DNA of 17,438 bases. Origin: Prolixibacteraceae bacterium. Lineage in GTDB: Bacteria > Bacteroidota > Bacteroidia > Bacteroidales > Prolixibacteraceae. The stretch covers positions 1 to 17,438 of the forward strand of contig JAGODU010000084.1 of assembly GCA_017998095.1 (NCBI GenBank), given 5' to 3'. The position numbers and the translations under genes are program-made. Positions 1 to 7,101 of this stretch are shown here, piece after piece (position 1 is the stretch's first letter; the number at the start of each line of letters is the position of its first letter). The notes under the pieces were generated by a model. It saw nothing but the letters and a program-made list of their open reading frames with translations, was not told the DNA's origin and did no database searches.

Positions 1-573
1 GATGATGAAAAGAAATATGCCGGAAGTGGTGTCTCCGCTTGTGCTACATGCGACGGCTTCTTTTATCGGGGCAAAGATGTTGCTGTCGTTGGGGGAGGGG
101 ATACTGCTGCGGAGGAAGCGATTTACCTTGCAGGATTGTGCAGAAAAGTTTATCTCATTGTCAGACGTGATGAGCTTAGAGCATCTAAAGTTATGCAGGA
201 AAGGGTTATAAAAACTCCGAATATTGAGGTTCTTTGGAAACACCAGACTAAAGCTCTTTTGGGTGATGGTGTTGTTCAAGGTGCTGAATTATACAAAAAT
301 AAAGGCGAATCCAATGAAGAGATTGTAAAGATTAATATCGACGGATTCTTTCTTGCGATAGGACATAAACCTAATTCAGACATATTTAAAGATTATCTTG
401 AACTTGACGAAGTGGGATATATCAAAACTATTCCCGGAACTTCGAAAACAAATATAAGCGGTGTTTTTGCCTGCGGCGATGTTCAGGATCCTAACTACAG
501 GCAAGCTATCACAGCTGCAGGATCAGGTTGTATGGCAGCTATTGATGCAGAAAGATTTTTAAGGGAGGGGTAA
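1..573 (+). CDS. trxB: Thioredoxin reductase, 3' portion (5' end outside window)
   Basis: Frame 1 is open from base 1 to the TAA at 571-573 and gives the last 190 residues of a thioredoxin reductase, the FAD enzyme that uses NADPH to reduce thioredoxin in the cytoplasm. Visible residues are the redox-active CATC (Cys13 and Cys16 of the fragment, in SACATCDGFFYRG), the NADPH-binding VVGGGDTAAEEA loop, and VRRDELRASK, whose arginines fit 2'-phosphate binding of NADPH. Near the C-terminus are the FAD-binding GVFACGDVQD and the family's RQAITAAGSGCMAA. The FAD-binding N-terminus (about 120 residues) lies upstream of the window. The reading frame is intact; an apparent ATG at 136 is internal. The gene ends 2 nt before the stop codon of the opposing gene at 576, so the two are convergent. 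Family assignment is firm; physiological partners are not visible. Confidence 0.96.
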   Translation, partial: DDEKKYAGSGVSACATCDGFFYRGKDVAVVGGGDTAAEEAIYLAGLCRKVYLIVRRDELRASKVMQERVIKTPNIEVLWKHQTKALLGDGVVQGAELYKNKGESNEEIVKINIDGFFLAIGHKPNSDIFKDYLELDEVGYIKTIPGTSKTNISGVFACGDVQDPNYRQAITAAGSGCMAAIDAERFLREG

Positions 574-595
574 TTTTATCCCTTCTTTCTTTTAT
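561..595 (+). terminator. Hairpin terminator candidate spanning the convergent stop codons
   Basis: GGGGTA (567-572) pairs with TATCCC (577-582) with one G-T pair, and an alternative AAGGGA (561-566)/TCCCTT (579-584) stem is also possible. TTCTTTCTTTT follows on the plus strand. The stem contains the trxB stop codon and the stop codon of the opposing gene. It fits a terminator for trxB; the minus-strand T-tract is weak. Seen in sequence; function inferred. Confidence 0.4.
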
Positions 596-1598
596 ATAAC
601 TGATTGAGATAGAAATTTGTCACTTCCCTGTAATATAGGCTTTGTGACTTTTTAACCTTATCTATTGCCTTGTCGATATCTCCATTCATCTCATAAGCCA
701 AAGCAATATTGAGCAATACTTTACTTCGTGTTGAACTGCTACCTTTGTCTTCAAATAATAGCCAGTTATTCAATGCATCTTCCCATTTACCTTCAGCTGC
801 TACCTTGATTGAATTGTCAATTGCTGTATCACCAACGATATAGTAATACCGGCTAACTTCAACCCATTTAGGAGCTATCAGATCACTGAAACTGATTGCT
901 GCCTTTATTCCGGTTTCTATTGCTGCGTCCTTTATTTTAGGAAGATTGTTAAATACTGTTATCAGTTTATATTGATAGTCTTCCCAAAACAACGTATCCT
1001 GACTTGATTTATAGTCAACAATAATTTGCTTCTTAGCAGGATAATAAATTCTCCAGTGTGCCCTTGAAAAATAAGTTATTGATGCATAATATGTCTTTTC
1101 AAATTCGAAATATTCACCAAATTCAGTCTTCGTGTTGTAATTAGTACTAGTCTTCATAGCAATATTTTCCAGTACTATCAGTGCATCTGTCTGAAATTCA
1201 TCACATACTGCTTCCACATATTCCCAACTTAAAGGATCATTCGTTTGAGTGTAAGGCAACGCCCTGTATACGTTCCTTTCCAAAGGAATCACAACATCAT
1301 ATCTGTCGGAATCAAAAAGTAATTCGCCAAGAACTTTTAAAGTAGTATCAGCAGCTATACTGTCAAGTATTACCTTGTCAATATTGAAGTTTTGCTTGTA
1401 AAAAGATATTTGAAGCGAATCTTTATTGTAATTCTGAAATTCAGGTGTCAATGCCCTGTTTAAAAGAGTAAAACTTTGTATGGAATCTGATATAAGATAT
1501 TTTGGTTTCTGCGGAATCTCTACAGTAAACTTCTTTAACTGGGCATGAACATAGTTTGCTAATATTACCAATGCCAGGATTATTAATAACTTTTTCAT
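576..1598 (-). CDS. Exported DUF6340-like protein with TPR-like C-terminus
   Basis: A 340-residue protein with a classical signal peptide (charged MKK, hydrophobic core, likely cleavage after VHA at about residue 19, mature protein starting at Gln20). There is no lipobox cysteine, so it is predicted soluble in the periplasm or exported. The order of motifs recalls the Bacteroidota family DUF6340: a strand containing SIQSFTLLNRA (about 39-50), a DALIVLENI segment (138-146), AHWRIYYPAKKQIIVDY (180-196), and IAPKWVEVSRYYYIVGD (241-257). After these, residues about 265-325 look like one or two TPR helix pairs (EGKWEDALNNW, LLNIALAYEMNGDIDKAID). That family assignment is from memory of the pattern, not a search. 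The gene starts 15 nt after the stop of the VWA-protein gene at 1614 and is probably co-transcribed with it. No enzymatic residues are recognisable and the function is unknown. Confidence 0.7.
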   Translation of the reverse strand: MKKLLIILALVILANYVHAQLKKFTVEIPQKPKYLISDSIQSFTLLNRALTPEFQNYNKDSLQISFYKQNFNIDKVILDSIAADTTLKVLGELLFDSDRYDVVIPLERNVYRALPYTQTNDPLSWEYVEAVCDEFQTDALIVLENIAMKTSTNYNTKTEFGEYFEFEKTYYASITYFSRAHWRIYYPAKKQIIVDYKSSQDTLFWEDYQYKLITVFNNLPKIKDAAIETGIKAAISFSDLIAPKWVEVSRYYYIVGDTAIDNSIKVAAEGKWEDALNNWLLFEDKGSSSTRSKVLLNIALAYEMNGDIDKAIDKVKKSQSLYYREVTNFYLNQLYKRKKG

Positions 1599-1613
1599 AC
1601 TTTCAAGTTTAGA

Positions 1614-3692
1614 CTAGTAACTTCCCCAAAATTTTCTCAAAAACCATTCCAAAGTTAGCAAAACAACTATTATTATCATCAGTAATTTCCAATCAATTAT
1701 TTCACTGATATTTTTCTCTTTATGAACTTTCGCTTTAATTTTCTGATTGTTTTCAAGAGTAGATATCAATTCTTTATAATTGTCTTTTAGGAAAAGCTTT
1801 CCACCTGTTTTTTGAGAAATTGAATTTAAAAGATTGAAATTGGCCCTTCTGTTTTGTTTTTCAATATTTATCTCTTCAATATTAAATACCCCGCTTTGTG
1901 TGAAATCCTTTTCTCCTATTTTAGTAGAAGCAGTGAATGAATATCGTCCCGGCTTCAAAAATCCAAGATTCAGGTTGTATTCAATGTTGTTTGCATCAAA
2001 AATATAATCAAGCTCTGAATTTGTCGAATCGGTTAATGTCAACTTAACTTCTGAAGTAGTGATGGGTTCATATATTTCATTGTAAACCTGAGCCTTTAGT
2101 CTTACAGGTGAAATTTCAGGTGCTATACGCTTATACAGAATCTTGAATTGATCTTTTACTTCTTTTATGCATAGGTAATTAAACATACTCACAATTAGCT
2201 GATCAAATGACTCAGTGTTGTCATAATTCTGAAATTCATATAATTTCCACCGCCAAATTCCTTCTCCGGTTATTGCTCCAATTTTTCTGCCGGCTATATC
2301 ACCTGTCATTATCAAAGGATAATTCATGTCTACACCATTTATCTTTTGATATGCCAATACTGAATATTCACTGCTGAATTCATATTGAGTGTAGTGAGAA
2401 AGCAGGGGAGGATATACTTTTGAAACATTTTTAATGTTTGACGGAATAGAAAACAATGTAAACATTTCGTTGAAGTTTGCTGAGCTTTCCTGACTCATAG
2501 TAGACGATGTCATAGAAAATTTCAATCCCATGTTATTGAGTGAACTTAACGAAGTTCCCGGGCCAACTAAAACAAGCAAAGGAACCTTAGATTGACTGAT
2601 TTCTGTATAAAGGTCATTTTGCTGACGTTTAAGCGAAGGAATCTGATTCAGCACTAACAGGTCGTAATCTTTGATATTGCCTTTAAAATTGGCTATTTCT
2701 GATGTAGTCACTTCAAAATTTGACTGTCGTTTCAAGGTTTCACTAATTGTGCCAATGTCAGGGTGGGGTGCTTCTGTCAGAAATAAAACCTTAAATTTGT
2801 TGTCGTGTACTTCAATGGTGAATCTGTAGTAGTTATTGTCTGTATTTATTTCATTGGGTACCGGTGAAAGTACGATTGAAACATCCTGTAATCCTGTCTT
2901 TTCTGATTTAAGGTTGATGGTTTTGCTGTAATAAAAATCAGGCTGGGGTACATCTATTTGCTCGGAATACATCATTTTACCAGCAAGATATACAGATAAC
3001 TGTGCCGGTAATGAATTGAAATTTTCGAAGTTCATTTCTATCTCCAGAGGAAAGCTGTTTCCAAGAAAAACGTTCGTATTATGTGATACCTCACTGATTG
3101 CCTGATCAGAAAAAGATGTTGTGTCACCAACTCCTATTGTGTAAATCGGTGATTGAATTCTTTCAACATACTGCAAAGGATTTCTCCCTTCGTTATAAAT
3201 ACCGTCTCCAATAAGTACTATGGCTCCTACATTCAAGTTATAAAACCTTTTATCTACTTCTTCAATGAAATCGGAATAGTTTGATATCTTGTCACTAAAA
3301 TCAGCATTATTTGATTGCCTTACTTCTTTCCCAAAGCTAAGCGTTTGAATATCATAGTTCCTGAATGATTCCGAGGTAAGTTCTCCCAATATTTTAGTGA
3401 TTTCTTCGCCATTTTTTTGATCAACGTTCACTGATTCAGAGTTGTCAACACCAATTACAAGTATTGGCTTTTCAATTCTTTTTTTAATTGTTTCTGCTAT
3501 TGGAGAAAGCAAGAGAAACGAAATAATAAGTATATAAAGAAATCTTATCCCGCTTAAAAGATATCCCTGTAAAGAATTAAATTCATCTTTATCCTTTCGG
3601 TGATGATAGATTAGATATGCTATTGCAAGTGCAGCGATAATTATCATTACCAGATAAAGTCCTGCGTTTGGTATTCCTGTTTGTATCTTCAA
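1614..3692 (-). CDS. Membrane-anchored VWA / GATase1-like domain protein, function unknown
   Basis: A 692-residue protein with two N-terminal membrane segments (about 11-29 and 47-65) and one at the C-terminus (about 668-687, followed by a short basic tail). The first large domain is von Willebrand factor A-like. It begins PILVIGVDNSESV, with DNSES (83-87) matching the MIDAS DxSxS metal site, then AIVLIGDGIYNEG (157-169) and SPIYTIGVGD (181-190). After a beta-rich stretch (about 200-295, CARDB-like by pattern), residues about 299-395 (KVLFLTEAPHPDIG, DYDLLVLNQIP, PLLVLVGPGTS) resemble a class I glutamine amidotransferase fold. No nucleophilic cysteine is visible in the GPGTS turn, so that domain is probably not a glutaminase. 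The architecture recalls Bat-type or uncharacterised VWA envelope proteins of Bacteroidota. The domains would lie in the periplasm if the termini follow the positive-inside rule (inference). It is the first gene of a pair with the DUF6340-like gene. Confidence 0.75.
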   Translation of the reverse strand: MKIQTGIPNAGLYLVMIIIAALAIAYLIYHHRKDKDEFNSLQGYLLSGIRFLYILIISFLLLSPIAETIKKRIEKPILVIGVDNSESVNVDQKNGEEITKILGELTSESFRNYDIQTLSFGKEVRQSNNADFSDKISNYSDFIEEVDKRFYNLNVGAIVLIGDGIYNEGRNPLQYVERIQSPIYTIGVGDTTSFSDQAISEVSHNTNVFLGNSFPLEIEMNFENFNSLPAQLSVYLAGKMMYSEQIDVPQPDFYYSKTINLKSEKTGLQDVSIVLSPVPNEINTDNNYYRFTIEVHDNKFKVLFLTEAPHPDIGTISETLKRQSNFEVTTSEIANFKGNIKDYDLLVLNQIPSLKRQQNDLYTEISQSKVPLLVLVGPGTSLSSLNNMGLKFSMTSSTMSQESSANFNEMFTLFSIPSNIKNVSKVYPPLLSHYTQYEFSSEYSVLAYQKINGVDMNYPLIMTGDIAGRKIGAITGEGIWRWKLYEFQNYDNTESFDQLIVSMFNYLCIKEVKDQFKILYKRIAPEISPVRLKAQVYNEIYEPITTSEVKLTLTDSTNSELDYIFDANNIEYNLNLGFLKPGRYSFTASTKIGEKDFTQSGVFNIEEINIEKQNRRANFNLLNSISQKTGGKLFLKDNYKELISTLENNQKIKAKVHKEKNISEIIDWKLLMIIIVVLLTLEWFLRKFWGSY

Positions 3693-3718
3693 TTTGATAA
3701 ATTATTCCTTGTTTATGG

Positions 3719-3726
3719 CAAAATTA
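3719..3726 (-). promoter_or_regulatory. Bacteroidota-type -7 element for the VWA-protein gene
   Basis: Reading the minus strand, 3726 to 3719 is TAATTTTG, an exact match to the Bacteroidota -7 consensus TAnnTTTG. It lies 26 nt upstream of the ATG at 3692, giving a leader of roughly 20 nt. I do not see a good TTTG -33 element; a palindrome (3742-3756) lies there instead. Match seen; promoter activity inferred. Confidence 0.5.
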
Positions 3727-3741
3727 TAATTTTTTTTAAAG

Positions 3742-3756
3742 AAGGCTCTAAGCCTT
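3742..3756. promoter_or_regulatory. Perfect inverted repeat, operator candidate
   Basis: AAGGCT-CTA-AGCCTT is a perfect 6-bp inverted repeat with a 3-bp spacer. It lies about 16 bp upstream of the TAATTTTG -7 candidate of the VWA gene, where a -33 element would be expected. This placement suits an operator. No T-tract follows on either strand in terminator-like fashion. Function inferred from position only. Confidence 0.3.
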
Positions 3757-3943
3757 TATAAAGTAAATAATCCGTTTTTTCTTAAAACTCCTTATGTTCA
3801 TAAATTATATAAATCTTAAAGATTTAAATATTTGGAGATTATCCTGTTTAGTAAGACTTTTACAGAAGAAATTTAATTGAAATTATTACGAAATCTTCCA
3901 AATTACCCACCCCAAACATTTTAGGTTAGTTTTTATTATTTTC

Positions 3944-3973
3944 AAAAAAGCTCTTCTTTCGAAGAGCTTTTTT
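3944..3973 (-). terminator. Rho-independent terminator, carboxynorspermidine dehydrogenase gene
   Basis: GCTCTTC (3950-3956), loop TTTC, and GAAGAGC (3961-3967) form a perfect 7-bp stem, flanked by A6 on one side and a T-run on the other that extend the pairing. Read on the minus strand, the hairpin directly follows the stop codon at 3975 and ends in T6. Its symmetry means it could also work on the plus strand, although no plus-strand gene precedes it. Confidence 0.85.
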
Positions 3974-3974
3974 T

Positions 3975-5168
3975 TTATAGTTCAAGATCAATATTGAATA
4001 GTTCAACCCAAGGTAATCCTTGTTTTGCAACTTCTTCAAGAAATGGATCAGGATTAAATTCTTCAACGTTAAAAACTCCAGCGCCTTTCCATAATCCATT
4101 AAGATACATCATCGCTCCAACCATAGCCGGAACGCCGGTTGTATAGCTTACTCCCTGTGCTCCAGTTTCTTTAAATGCATCCTGATGTTTGCAGTTATTG
4201 TAGATATAGTACGTTAATTCTTTTCCGTCTTTCAATCCTTTAATTCTGCAACCTATTGATGTTTCTCCTGTATAGTTTTCTCCGAGTTCACCCGGATTTG
4301 GCAATACTGCTTTCAAAAATTGTATAGGAACTATTTCTCTTCCTTCGTACATTACAGGTACTATGCTTGCCATACCAATATTTTGAATTACCCTCAGATG
4401 AGTGAGATATTCCTGTCCGAAAGTCATCCAGAAACGAGCCCTCTTTAATGTAGGAAAATTCTTGACCAGTGATTCAAGCTCCTCATGATAAATTAAATAT
4501 GATTCCTTAGGACCGATATTAGGATAATCCAATGGTTTATGTATTTCATGAGGCTCAGTTAATTTCCACTCACCGTTTTCCCAGTATTTGCCCTTTTGCG
4601 TTACTTCCCTGATGTTTATTTCAGGATTAAAATTTGTGGCAAATGCTTTTCCGTGATCTCCCGCATTACAGTCAACAATATCAAGATATTGTATTTCATC
4701 GAAATAATGCTTTGCTGCATAAGCTGTATAAATACTTGTTACTCCCGGATCAAAGCCACAACCAAGTATAGCAGTTATTCCTGCTTCTTTGAATTTGTCC
4801 TTGTAAGCCCATTGCCAGCTGTATTCAAATTTAGCTTCGTTTTCAGGTTCGTAATTTGCTGTGTCAAGATAAGCAGTTTTGGTAGCCAGGCAAGCATCCA
4901 TAATTGTTAAATCCTGATAAGGAAGTGCAACATTTACAACAAGTTCAGGCTTGAACGAATTTATTAATTCAACAAGTTCATCTACATTGTTAGCATCTAC
5001 TCTGGCAGTAGTGATTCTGTTTCCCCCTATTGCCTTTGCGATAGCATCACATTTTGACTTTGTACGGCTTGCAAGCATGATGTCAGTGAAAACATCAGGA
5101 TTGGAAGCCATTTTGTGAGCAACAACAGTTCCAACACCGCCTGCTCCGATAATGAGTACTCTTCCCAT
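3975..5168 (-). CDS. Carboxynorspermidine dehydrogenase (saccharopine dehydrogenase family)
   Basis: This 397-residue protein fits carboxynorspermidine synthase/dehydrogenase (EC 1.5.1.43). In polyamine synthesis that cytoplasmic enzyme condenses a diamine with aspartate semialdehyde and reduces the product with NADPH. The N-terminus is a Rossmann fold with GAGGVG (8-13), followed by IMLASRTKSKCDAIA, typical of this branch. The middle carries GCGFDPGVTS and then the branch's DCNAGDHGKAFATNFNPEINIREV run (split here: DCNAGDHGK, FATNFNPEINIREV). Length matches the family (about 400). Saccharopine dehydrogenase proper is the close alternative, but the full-length similarity is to the carboxynorspermidine branch. 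The partner decarboxylase (NspC-type) is not in this window. The gene appears monocistronic: 129 bp separate it from rnfA and a strong terminator follows it. Confidence 0.85.
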   Translation of the reverse strand: MGRVLIIGAGGVGTVVAHKMASNPDVFTDIMLASRTKSKCDAIAKAIGGNRITTARVDANNVDELVELINSFKPELVVNVALPYQDLTIMDACLATKTAYLDTANYEPENEAKFEYSWQWAYKDKFKEAGITAILGCGFDPGVTSIYTAYAAKHYFDEIQYLDIVDCNAGDHGKAFATNFNPEINIREVTQKGKYWENGEWKLTEPHEIHKPLDYPNIGPKESYLIYHEELESLVKNFPTLKRARFWMTFGQEYLTHLRVIQNIGMASIVPVMYEGREIVPIQFLKAVLPNPGELGENYTGETSIGCRIKGLKDGKELTYYIYNNCKHQDAFKETGAQGVSYTTGVPAMVGAMMYLNGLWKGAGVFNVEEFNPDPFLEEVAKQGLPWVELFNIDLEL

Positions 5169-5216
5169 TTACTTTTTCTTCAGATTTAAATTATAAGTAA
5201 TAATTTTTTATATGGA

Positions 5217-5224
5217 CAAATATC
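5217..5224 (-). promoter_or_regulatory. Weak -7 promoter candidate
   Basis: The minus strand reads GATATTTG from 5224 to 5217, one mismatch from TAnnTTTG, about 49 nt upstream of the carboxynorspermidine dehydrogenase ATG. A possible TTG lies at 5241-5239, closer than the usual spacing. Low confidence. Confidence 0.25.
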
Positions 5225-5243
5225 CAAATTTTTTAAAACAATA

Positions 5244-5266
5244 AAGAATCATTGCAACTGATTCTT
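5244..5266 (-). terminator. Hairpin terminator candidate after the rnf operon
   Basis: AAGAATCA (5244-5251) and TGATTCTT (5259-5266) form a perfect 8-bp stem with a 7-nt loop. On the minus strand it lies about 32 nt beyond the rnfA stop codon and is followed by TATTGTTTT, a moderately T-rich run. It is the only stable hairpin I see between rnfA and the next gene. Confidence 0.55.
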
Positions 5267-5297
5267 GTCACATTTTAAAACAATTATTGTACCTTTT

Positions 5298-5870
5298 TTA
5301 AACTATACCTGAAAATCCCATGAATGCCATTGCAAGTATGCCTGCTGTAATTAAAGCAATTGGTGTGCCTTTTAAACCTTCAGGAATGTTTTGCATCTCC
5401 AGCTGCTCTCTTATTCCTGCAAAAATCGTTAATGCAAGCCCAAAACCGATTGCATTTGATGCTGAAAAAATAACTCCTTCCAAAAGGTTGTAATCCTTTT
5501 GTACAACGATAATGGCAACACCAAGTATAACGCAGTTGGTCGTTATTAATGGAAGAAATACTCCTAACGCCTGGTAAAGTGAAGGACTTATTTTTTTAAG
5601 TATTATTTCGACCAGCTGTACCAAAGCTGCAATTACCAAAATAAAGGAAATTGTCTGAAGGTATTCTATATGAAGCGGATTGAGTATGTATTTCTGAATT
5701 ATGAAAGTTGTTATTGTTGCCAATACAAGTACGAATGTCACGGCTGCTGTCATTCCCAAAGCTGTTTCTATTTTCTTAGATACTCCAAGGAAAGGACAAA
5801 TACCTAAGAATTGTGTCAACACTATGTTGTTGACTATAATTGCCGATATTATTATCAGAATGTATTCCAT
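5298..5870 (-). CDS. rnfA: Rnf complex membrane subunit RnfA
   Basis: A 190-residue polytopic membrane protein of the RnfA/NqrE family, part of the Rnf ferredoxin:NAD+ oxidoreductase that drives Na+ or H+ out of the cell. About six hydrophobic segments are visible. FLGICPFLGV carries Cys25 and TTNCVILGV carries Cys113. In the family these two, with the matching pair in RnfE, hold an intramembrane [2Fe-2S] cluster. SASNAIGFGLALTIFAGIRE is the family's late conserved segment (about 136-155). The protein has the usual family length. It is the last gene of the operon, 12 nt after rnfE, and a hairpin follows. RnfA and NqrE are homologous; the rnfB neighbour decides the Rnf assignment. Confidence 0.96.
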   Translation of the reverse strand: MEYILIIISAIIVNNIVLTQFLGICPFLGVSKKIETALGMTAAVTFVLVLATITTFIIQKYILNPLHIEYLQTISFILVIAALVQLVEIILKKISPSLYQALGVFLPLITTNCVILGVAIIVVQKDYNLLEGVIFSASNAIGFGLALTIFAGIREQLEMQNIPEGLKGTPIALITAGILAMAFMGFSGIV

Positions 5871-5882
5871 AATGCTTTATTT

Positions 5883-6473
5883 TCAGGCTTTTTTCTTATT
5901 AATAATATTTACTATTGCAATCAGGAACCCCAATACAATGAAGGCCCCCGGTGCAAGTACAAACGCAAGCATCCCATATTGTTCAGGGAATATAGCCAAA
6001 CTGAATACCTTCCCTGTACCAAGCAATTCTCTCATACTTCCAAGTACTGTTAAAGCCATGGTAAAACCCATTCCCATGCCTAATCCATCTATTCCTGATG
6101 ATAAAACTGAGTTTTTTGAAGCAAAGGCTTCAGCTCTTCCAAGGACTATACAGTTAACAACTATCAATGGAATGAAAATTCCAAGGCTCTTATATAAGCC
6201 AGGCACATAAGCCTGCATAACCATCTGTACTATTGATACAAAGGCTGCAATTACTACAACATAGGCGGGAATCCTTACTTTGTCGGGAACAAGATTCTTT
6301 ATCGATGATATTGCCATGTTCGACATGAATAAAACAAATGTTGTTGCTAAACCCATCCCAAAGCCGTTAATTGCTGAACTTGTTGTCCCTAGTGTAGGGC
6401 AGGTGCCCAGTACAAGTACTAGTATCGGGTTTTCTTTAATAAAACCTTTTATGAAGTTTTTCCACTGGTTCAT
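5883..6473 (-). CDS. rnfE: Rnf complex membrane subunit RnfE
   Basis: A 196-residue polytopic membrane protein of the RnfE/NqrD family and the inverted-topology partner of RnfA. Conserved LGTCPTLGTT holds Cys25 and IVVNCIVLGRAEAFA holds Cys108, the two expected ligands of the shared intramembrane iron-sulfur cluster. GIDGLGMGMGFTMAL (128-142) and SMRELLGTG (146-154) are further family signatures. Its ATG overlaps the rnfG stop as ATGA (6470-6473), indicating translational coupling. The C-terminus ends in a short lysine-rich tail after the last hydrophobic segment. Confidence 0.96.
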   Translation of the reverse strand: MNQWKNFIKGFIKENPILVLVLGTCPTLGTTSSAINGFGMGLATTFVLFMSNMAISSIKNLVPDKVRIPAYVVVIAAFVSIVQMVMQAYVPGLYKSLGIFIPLIVVNCIVLGRAEAFASKNSVLSSGIDGLGMGMGFTMALTVLGSMRELLGTGKVFSLAIFPEQYGMLAFVLAPGAFIVLGFLIAIVNIINKKKA

Positions 6474-7096
6474 TGAAATTCTCCTTCCTGTTTTGTGGCA
6501 GATGATACTCCGTCAAATTGTTTATCCAAAGCTGAATAAGCCCTGTTTACTGATTCAAGGAACGCTCTCGATGAAATAGTCGCAGCAGTTATAGCATCTA
6601 CGCTCCCTCCGTCTTTCTTAACTTTAAGAGGCCCTTCGGAAATATTTCTCCCAATTACGTTTTGATCAGGTTTATTGCTATCATTAAACCAAATGCCCAT
6701 TTTTGAACCTAATCCCGGCGTTTCTGTGTGTTTCAATACCTGATATCCTGAAATGACACCGCTCTTGTCAAAACCTACCATTATTTCAATATATCCACTA
6801 TATCCGCTGTTTGAATATGTCTTAACAGCATTTGCAATAATCTCTCCGGATGAATCTAGTGCAGGATAAATTTCAAGACTGTCGCCACCATCAGCCGGCA
6901 GTACTTTAAATGCTGTTCCAAGCTTGTCATAGTCAGGTAACACACTGGCAACTGCTTCATTTTTAAGCTTCAATTCTGACCCTGCAATTGCGTCTTTGGT
7001 CATGTTGTTGACAAGTCCCAGTGAAGCTGAAGCTACCGCCGTAATCCCGAAAAGGGAAATAACCATGTTTTTAAATGTCGATTTAAGCTGTGCCAT
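6470..7096 (-). CDS. rnfG: Rnf complex FMN-binding subunit RnfG
   Basis: A 208-residue protein with one N-terminal membrane anchor (about 10-31) and a periplasmic FMN-binding domain. The C-terminal DAITAATISSRAF (167-179) contains the flavinylation motif, with Thr173 the expected covalent FMN attachment site. HTETPGLGSK (123-132) is the other conserved family element. It passes electrons between the flavin of RnfD and the rest of the complex. It sits 5 nt after rnfD and overlaps rnfE by 4 nt. Covalent flavinylation needs an ApbE-type transferase, which is not encoded in this window. The tail after residue 195 is variable and polar. Confidence 0.96.
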   Translation of the reverse strand: MAQLKSTFKNMVISLFGITAVASASLGLVNNMTKDAIAGSELKLKNEAVASVLPDYDKLGTAFKVLPADGGDSLEIYPALDSSGEIIANAVKTYSNSGYSGYIEIMVGFDKSGVISGYQVLKHTETPGLGSKMGIWFNDSNKPDQNVIGRNISEGPLKVKKDGGSVDAITAATISSRAFLESVNRAYSALDKQFDGVSSATKQEGEFQ

Positions 7097-7101
7097 TTCT
7101 A

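Noticed and set aside
2..211. Open frame in frame 2 at the window start, suggesting a frameshifted thioredoxin reductase
   Set aside because: Frame 1 is open continuously from base 1 to 573 and contains CATC and the NADPH loop in order, so there is no frameshift; the frame-2 reading is a shadow.
5701..6210. A 169-codon plus-strand frame spanning the rnfA/rnfE junction
   Set aside because: It is antisense to two genes carrying all conserved cysteines, and no signal or domain is visible in its translation.
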